This document shows, in pieces, positions 59,279 through 64,000 of a stretch of 64,000 nt of DNA (position 1 is its first letter; each line of letters begins with the position of its first letter). The position numbers and the translations under genes were made by a program. The notes beneath the pieces were generated by a model. The model ran no database searches and was not told the DNA's origin. It saw only the letters and a list, made by a program, of their open reading frames with translations. Source of the stretch: JAAEPI01 sp964352625 (GTDB lineage Bacteria > Bacteroidota > Bacteroidia > Cytophagales > Cyclobacteriaceae); assembly GCA_964352625.1 (NCBI GenBank), contig CAYGSD010000003.1, positions 124,001-188,000 on the forward strand, in the 5' to 3' direction.

Positions 59279-60766
59279 GTGAATAATATAATTATAATCA
59301 GTCTTTGCATGCTGTCTGTTTTCGGCTTTGGCCAAACCTTCGAAGGAAAAAGCGAGCCAATATTGAATTTAAATTCTCCATATGGCGAGGACTTTCTGTC
59401 TATACATCCTGATGGCAATCAATTGGTTTTCAGCAGGCTGAACCATCCTTACAATCAAAATGGAAGATCGGACGAAGGAGATATCTGGAAGTCAAAATTT
59501 GACTCGATCTGGCATGCTCCGGAGAACTTTCATACAATAAATGATGATCAATTCTCATCACCCATTGGATTCTCAAGTGATGGAGCGACTGTCTTGTATA
59601 ACCGAATAAGCACGAAAGGGGGTACTCTGATGACGGAAATTTGGGCTTTGCATAAGCGACAAAAGCAGAAGTTGGAAATAGACTATTTCACCAATAAGTC
59701 GGTGCATCAAAGTGCGTGCTTGTCCTCGGACAATAAATATATTATTGTAAGTATGCAGTCGGGTTCCACCATTGGTGTTGAGGACCTTTATTTAATCCGG
59801 CGGGAGGGAGACAAATGGGCTGCTCCTAAGAATTTGGGTGGTGGAATCAATACCAAGTTTCAGGAGATCACTCCGTTTCTATCTCAGGACACAAAGCGTT
59901 TGTACTTCTCAACGAACGGAAGAAATGGCTATGGCAGTTTCGATGTTTTTGTTTCAGAAAGATTGGATGACTCTTGGAGAAACTGGAGTGAGCCTCAAAA
60001 TCTTGGCCCTCAAATCAATGGGACTGGGCGCGAAACTTCTTTCATTATGAACAGACAAGAGACTCAGGCGTTTTTTGTCTCTACGCAGAATAGTGACGGA
60101 TATGGAGATATTCAAACCATCAAAATTGTCAACGATTCAATTATCGCGGAGGTGGAGGCTGATACCACTCAATTTATAGAAGGGGTTGAATTACCGAAAG
60201 TCACTGGGCTGCTTCTCGTGAATGCAAAAGATTCCAAGCCATTGAAATTGGCTGCCGAGTTGATTATTGAAGGTCAAATTGTTTCAGTAAACTCCAGTGA
60301 GCAAGGTATTATTGAATTTGATCGTGAAGCAAAAGGGGAGGTGGAAGTGAAGGGGTTTATGGGTAGCACTTTCGAAACCTACCAGGATAGTTTGGTAGAA
60401 GTAAGATTGGAACCATTGGAAATCGGGAGAACAATACGTTTAGAAAATGTTCTTTTCTATCGGGGTAAAGCTGATATAGTGGAGTCTTCTTTTTCGGAAT
60501 TGAATGAGGTGGTAGAAATGATGAACCGAAATCCTGATGTTAAAATTTTACTCAAGGGGCACACCGATGGCAATGGAGATCCTGAGCAAAACTTGAGACT
60601 TTCGCAGGAAAGAGTGGAATCTGCCAAGCGTTATCTGATCAAGCAAGGTATCAGTAAGCGAAGGATCGATGGGATAGGTCTGGGTGGGACTGAGCCTATT
60701 GCCAGCAATGCTAGTGAAGAGACGCGCAGGTTGAATAGGAGAGTGGAGTTTGAAATAGTGGAGTAG
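59279..60766 (+). CDS. OmpA-family protein with PD40-type propeller
   Basis: The start is GTG 59279, the only one that gives a full signal peptide (NNIIIISLCMLSVFGFGQ). The 495-residue protein has an N-terminal beta-propeller of WD40/PD40 repeats (~30-290; FLSIHPDGNQLVFSR, GFSSDGATVLYNR, FLSQDTKRLYFSTNGRNGYGSFD), a short carboxypeptidase-regulatory-like linker (~310-375), and an OmpA C-terminal domain (~385-495) with LKGHTDGNGDPEQNLRLSQERVESAKRYL and RRVEFEI, the peptidoglycan-binding motif. It probably tethers a surface complex to peptidoglycan. Similar propeller-OmpA proteins accompany gliding and type IX machinery, but no such gene is adjacent. Confidence 0.92.
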   Translation: MNNIIIISLCMLSVFGFGQTFEGKSEPILNLNSPYGEDFLSIHPDGNQLVFSRLNHPYNQNGRSDEGDIWKSKFDSIWHAPENFHTINDDQFSSPIGFSSDGATVLYNRISTKGGTLMTEIWALHKRQKQKLEIDYFTNKSVHQSACLSSDNKYIIVSMQSGSTIGVEDLYLIRREGDKWAAPKNLGGGINTKFQEITPFLSQDTKRLYFSTNGRNGYGSFDVFVSERLDDSWRNWSEPQNLGPQINGTGRETSFIMNRQETQAFFVSTQNSDGYGDIQTIKIVNDSIIAEVEADTTQFIEGVELPKVTGLLLVNAKDSKPLKLAAELIIEGQIVSVNSSEQGIIEFDREAKGEVEVKGFMGSTFETYQDSLVEVRLEPLEIGRTIRLENVLFYRGKADIVESSFSELNEVVEMMNRNPDVKILLKGHTDGNGDPEQNLRLSQERVESAKRYLIKQGISKRRIDGIGLGGTEPIASNASEETRRLNRRVEFEIVE

Positions 60767-60828
60767 TCGGTATCAAAATCCCCTTTTTCTTTTTTAGTTA
60801 AATTGCGATACCAACTAAAATCAACACT

Positions 60829-61563
60829 ATGAAGAAATTGATGATCCTCATGGCGTCAGCCATGTACTTCGTTATTGCGCTTTCGGTAAGTGCCTCTAAT
60901 CCAAATCCCAAGCAGCAAGAAGAGAATATTCATAAGCGATTCCTGTTCGGACATATTGTGAAGAACGGGATTAAGAGTGAGAAAACTAAGGTTGCTCTGA
61001 TATTCGAAAAAGAAGGCGAAAGATCCACCGATTACTTTGCTTACCAAGTGCAATATGAATCAGGAGCTGAGGTAATAACGGAGGATGCAGCGACTTCTGA
61101 TATTGATGTTGTGATCCAGTTACTCGGCGATGAAACTTACGAATTTCACAGGTATGAGAATGGGTGGACCAAGATTCTTCGTTCTGGAAAAATTTATTTA
61201 GCTCAGAATCCACAGCCAACTACAAAAAACAAATTGTTGTCAAAGGCGGCAGAAGCGGCGAAAGATTACGCGAGAGATGAGATGAAAAAGCAAGCCGATA
61301 GTCAGGCAGAAAAGCAGCAAATCAATGAGCAAGCCAATGAAGCCGACTGGAGTTTTTACTATGACGAATACTTGGTCAAAGAGGGTGTGAATGGGACATG
61401 GAAGGTGATAACTAGAGACAATGCCGAGAAGTGGGCCTTGAATTTATTGCAGGATTGTCAAGCATATAAGAAGAGAGATAAGGACAAACAAAAGAGACTT
61501 ACAGACCCTAAAATGAAATACATTATGAATACTGTCTTGCTTTACAATCGTGATTGCAATTAG
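60829..61563 (+). CDS. Exported protein of unknown function
   Basis: This 244-residue protein has a signal peptide ending SVSAS. A small beta domain (~35-130; FLFGHIVKNGIKSEKTKVALIF, YEFHRYENGWTKILRSGKIYL) is followed by a Lys/Ala/Gln-rich helix (~135-170) and a C-terminal domain with WSFYYDEYLVKEGVNGTWKVI and three Cys (QDCQAYKK..., ending RDCN). I recognise no family. It lies 62 bases after the OmpA-family gene and may be read with it. A TAAATTG -7-like word is about 27 bases upstream. Confidence 0.7.
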   Translation: MKKLMILMASAMYFVIALSVSASNPNPKQQEENIHKRFLFGHIVKNGIKSEKTKVALIFEKEGERSTDYFAYQVQYESGAEVITEDAATSDIDVVIQLLGDETYEFHRYENGWTKILRSGKIYLAQNPQPTTKNKLLSKAAEAAKDYARDEMKKQADSQAEKQQINEQANEADWSFYYDEYLVKEGVNGTWKVITRDNAEKWALNLLQDCQAYKKRDKDKQKRLTDPKMKYIMNTVLLYNRDCN

Positions 61564-61567
61564 GACT

Positions 61568-62320
61568 TCATTTTTTAAACAAACCAAAGACTGCCGATCC
61601 AGTTCCAGTCATTGACGCATAAACGGCTCCTTTTTCAAGGAGCTTTTTTTTGGCCTCTGCAATCTGAGGATTACGAGTCATGATTGGCTCTTCAAAGTCA
61701 TTAACGAGTTTTCCTTGCCATTGCGAAATTGGAAGAGCCAGCACGTTTCTCAAAGGAAGTCTTTTCTTCCTGGGTTTGATAAGTGAATATGCCTCGCTCG
61801 TAGAAATATGTACTTCAGGATAAAGTAGCTCTATTCGATATCCCCTCAAGTCCAAGTCAATGGATTCTAGGGTCGTCCCCTTACCTGTCGCTATTGAAGG
61901 CTCATTCTTTAGAAAGAAAGGACAATCACTCCCTAGTTCTGCCGCCAAAGCGTTCAATTGGATGGGGGTCAATCCAAGGCTGAATAACTGATTCAATATT
62001 TTTAGGGCAAATGCCCCATCAGATGAGCCTCCCCCAAGCCCGGCACCCATCGGGATTACCTTGTGCAAATGGATGGCGACATCTGGTAAATCGTGATATT
62101 GCCCGAGCAGCCGATACGCTTTGAGTATGAGATTGTCTGATGATTCCCCAGGTATTGACAGTCCACTTGACTCAAACGAAAATCGATGGCTAGGTATAAT
62201 TTCCAGCGCATCACACAGGTCTAATGGATAAAAGCAGCTTTCAATAGTATGAAACCCATCTTTCCGTTTTTCCAGCACATGAAGGCCCAGATTTATCTTG
62301 GCATTCGGGAATGAGATCAT
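61568..62320 (-). CDS. ispE: 4-diphosphocytidyl-2-C-methyl-D-erythritol kinase
   Basis: This 250-residue GHMP kinase starts MISFPNAKINLGLHVLEKRKDGFHTIES, the substrate-binding opening with the catalytic Lys in AKINLGL. The ATP loop is PMGAGLGGGSSDGAFAL (~90-106). SDCPFFLKNEPSIATGKG and the C-terminal MTGTGSAVFGLF complete the IspE pattern. It phosphorylates CDP-ME in the MEP pathway of isoprenoid synthesis, so this organism uses the MEP route. It is somewhat short for the family (often 260-290). It follows fabI by 13 bases. Confidence 0.94.
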   Translation of the reverse strand: MISFPNAKINLGLHVLEKRKDGFHTIESCFYPLDLCDALEIIPSHRFSFESSGLSIPGESSDNLILKAYRLLGQYHDLPDVAIHLHKVIPMGAGLGGGSSDGAFALKILNQLFSLGLTPIQLNALAAELGSDCPFFLKNEPSIATGKGTTLESIDLDLRGYRIELLYPEVHISTSEAYSLIKPRKKRLPLRNVLALPISQWQGKLVNDFEEPIMTRNPQIAEAKKKLLEKGAVYASMTGTGSAVFGLFKK

Positions 62321-62333
62321 CCGTCAGCGTTGC

Positions 62334-63146
62334 TTACTTTTTGAGCTCGTCAATAATGGCGTCAGTAATTCCTGAAGTAGAGAAACCTCCATCATGCATC
62401 AGGTTTTGCATGGTGACCATTCGGGTATAGTCCGAAAACAAGGTCACGCAATAATCGGCACAACTGTCAGCATCTGCATTTCCGAGAGGGGACATTTTAT
62501 CCGCATAGTTATAGAAAACATCGAACCCTGGTACACCAGAACCTGCAGTGGTCATAGTAGGTGACTGTGATATCGTGTTTACTCTAATTTTTTTGTCCTT
62601 ACCCAGTCTGTACCCATAGCTACGAGCTATCGACTCAAGTACAGCTTTGGCCTGAGCCATGTCAGAATAGTCTGGGAAAGTTCTTTGAGCGGCTATGTAA
62701 GAAAGCCCAAGGACAGAGCCCCAATCGTTGATCGCATCCAGCTTCTCAGCAGTCTGCATCATCTTGTGAAATGAAAGCGCCGACACATCAAGAGATTTAA
62801 GAAACCAGTCGTAATTCAGATCACCATAGTCACGCCCTTTTCTTACATTGGGACTCATCCCAATAGAGTGTAGGACAAAGTCTACTTTACCACCCAATGT
62901 TTCCATTGATTTGGTAAAAAGATTCTCTAGGTCTTCAATGGAAGTGGCATCAGCAGGAATAATTTCTGCCTCGCATTTTTCTGCTAGCTTATTGATTTCG
63001 CCCATTCTCATGGCGATTGGCGCATTAGTCAAAACAATTTCTGCTCCCTCGGCTTTTGCTTTTTCTGCAACTTTCCAAGCAATTGAACTGCTATCTAGTG
63101 CACCTGAGATAATTCCTTTTTTTCCTTTTAGAAGACCGTGTGACAT
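62334..63146 (-). CDS. fabI: Enoyl-[acyl-carrier-protein] reductase (NADH)
   Basis: This 270-residue FabI-type SDR has GIISGALDSSSIAWKVAE for NADH binding (the long-spaced Gly/Ser loop of FabI), LHSIGMSP and the catalytic set Tyr150, Tyr160 and Lys167. The 10- and 7-residue spacings equal Tyr146, Tyr156 and Lys163 of E. coli FabI. The NTISQSPTMTTAGSGVPGF segment is the substrate-binding loop and identifies FabI over other SDRs. It completes each cycle of type II fatty-acid elongation. A perfect -7 box overlaps the recN stop upstream, so it has its own promoter. Confidence 0.96.
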   Translation of the reverse strand: MSHGLLKGKKGIISGALDSSSIAWKVAEKAKAEGAEIVLTNAPIAMRMGEINKLAEKCEAEIIPADATSIEDLENLFTKSMETLGGKVDFVLHSIGMSPNVRKGRDYGDLNYDWFLKSLDVSALSFHKMMQTAEKLDAINDWGSVLGLSYIAAQRTFPDYSDMAQAKAVLESIARSYGYRLGKDKKIRVNTISQSPTMTTAGSGVPGFDVFYNYADKMSPLGNADADSCADYCVTLFSDYTRMVTMQNLMHDGGFSTSGITDAIIDELKK

Positions 63147-63172
63147 GTTGAATGTAAGGTTAGAATGAAAAT

Positions 63173-63180
63173 CAAAATTA
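63173..63180 (-). promoter_or_regulatory. Candidate -7 box for fabI
   Basis: On the minus strand this reads TAATTTTG, a perfect TAnnTTTG, 26 bases before the fabI start and overlapping the stop codon of recN. The -33 element is not clear. Confidence 0.45.
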
Positions 63181-64000
63181 GCTAATTCCTAGTAACTCTC
63201 TGGCACTGGAATACGCCGAATCAGTTGGTTCTTTTCCGCCAATCATCTTGGCAATTTCCTGAATGCGATCATCGTTTTCGAGCTTCCTGATTTTACTTAT
63301 CGATCTATCAGAAGTATGATCCTTGTACACAAAATAATGAGCGTCCCCTCCGGCTGCAAACTGCGGCAAGTGACTGATGGCAATGACTTGATGGTTTTGG
63401 GACATTTGCTGCATCATCTTGACCATCTGTATGGCTACTTCACCGGAAACTCCGGTATCTATCTCATCGAAAATGACTGTGGGCATGGCTTTCTTCCCGG
63501 CAATCAAATATTTGATAGCGAAAATGAGCCTTGAAAACTCTCCTCCCGAGGCTACCTGGCTAATGTCTTGTGGAGCAACACCCTTATTGGCGCTGAATCT
63601 AATTTCCACAGCATCTAATCCATGCTGTGAAGGTTCCGAATTGCTGATGTTGATGTCAACCTTGCCGTTTTCTATGCCGATTTTGTGAATAATCTTTTCT
63701 ATCTCGGCAGATAGATCCAAGGAAGATAATTTTCTGGATTCAGACAAAATACCTCCATCTGAGATCATCTGTTTTTCGGCATCCGACAAGGCCTTTTCTG
63801 CTTTGGAAATTTCACCATCGAGATTGGCGGTGGTCAAAAGTTCCTGGGCGAGCTTATCCCGGATTTCAACAAGCTCATCAGAGCTAAGAACTTGATGCTT
63901 TTTTTGGAGCCGATAGAGTAGGTCTAATTGCTCCTTGATTTTTTGAATACTCTCAGGATCGTATTCGATTTTCTCCATTGAGAAGGAGATTTCATTTTTG
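63178..64000 (-). CDS. recN: DNA repair protein RecN, C-terminal part (cut by window edge)
   Basis: About 273 residues are visible and the frame stays open through the right edge, so the N-terminal half with the Walker A motif is outside. Seen are a coiled-coil segment (LYRLQKKHQVLSSDELVEIRD), ISFSMEKIEYDPE at the edge, the ABC signature QVASGGEFSRLIFAIKYL, Walker B TVIFDEIDTGVSG, and the H-loop AISHLPQFAAGGDAHYFVYK. These define the RecN SMC-like ATPase that gathers DNA ends in double-strand break repair. It ends 31 bases before the fabI start. Confidence 0.95.
   Translation of the reverse strand, partial: KNEISFSMEKIEYDPESIQKIKEQLDLLYRLQKKHQVLSSDELVEIRDKLAQELLTTANLDGEISKAEKALSDAEKQMISDGGILSESRKLSSLDLSAEIEKIIHKIGIENGKVDINISNSEPSQHGLDAVEIRFSANKGVAPQDISQVASGGEFSRLIFAIKYLIAGKKAMPTVIFDEIDTGVSGEVAIQMVKMMQQMSQNHQVIAISHLPQFAAGGDAHYFVYKDHTSDRSISKIRKLENDDRIQEIAKMIGGKEPTDSAYSSARELLGIS

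Overview
The window looks like chromosome of a Bacteroidota bacterium, most likely a marine or soil Cytophagales-type gliding relative. The basis is type IX secretion C-terminal sorting domains ('YPNP' followed by a 'G.Y.L' ending) on three large exported proteins, a CarboxypepD_reg/TonB-dependent receptor, a hybrid two-component system fused to an AraC output, exported proteins whose signal peptides end in '(A/S)Q', many short lipoproteins, and TAnnTTTG-like -7 boxes. No rRNA, tRNA, transposase, prophage or CRISPR array was seen. Genus-level identity is not claimed.

Layout. 1-1306: a cut C-terminal fragment, an orphan antitoxin-like small gene and a mitochondrial-type 2,4-dienoyl-CoA reductase. 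1491-17388: a divergent block that reads as an extracellular nucleic-acid degradation and uptake locus. On the minus strand are a TonB-dependent receptor, a three-module surface lipoprotein and a 2036-aa lamin-tail-domain protein. On the plus strand are two endonuclease/exonuclease/phosphatase enzymes and an endonuclease I with a sorting domain. 17390-22067: a small secreted protein, two tandem homologous small-RNA-like units, a TPR-sensor/histidine kinase/receiver/AraC regulator and an iodotyrosine-deiodinase-like flavoenzyme. 22152-31028: housekeeping and envelope genes (M28 peptidase, exported RidA-like protein, DUF2490, phosphodiesterase, CDP-alcohol phosphatidyltransferase, thioredoxin-fold protein, DUF2807, TPR lipoprotein, zinc exporter, 2-oxoacid dehydrogenase E2). 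31191-34423: vapBC, cinA, DUF4197 and an EF-hand protein. 34454-38596: a secreted subtilase.

38899-53449 is the most accessory-looking part. It holds a stand-alone LytTR regulator, about 0.7 kb of intergenic repeats, paired 21-bp-spaced direct repeats that look like LytTR sites, and then an operon. The operon ends in a 1981-aa RHS protein with a variable C-terminal domain (conserved His and Cys, permuted papain-like by inference) and an overlapping exported candidate immunity gene. Downstream lie remnants of a second toxin tail, a small membrane protein, a second RHS-type shell protein without toxin tip, and a coiled-coil plus beta-barrel outer-membrane protein. Together these may be a surface polymorphic-toxin system.

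53532-64000 returns to core genes: an SDR, folA, fmt, a TlpA-like protein with a lone cysteine, DUF2911, 3-methyladenine DNA glycosylase, an OmpA-family protein, ispE, fabI and the C-terminal part of recN, which runs off the right edge.
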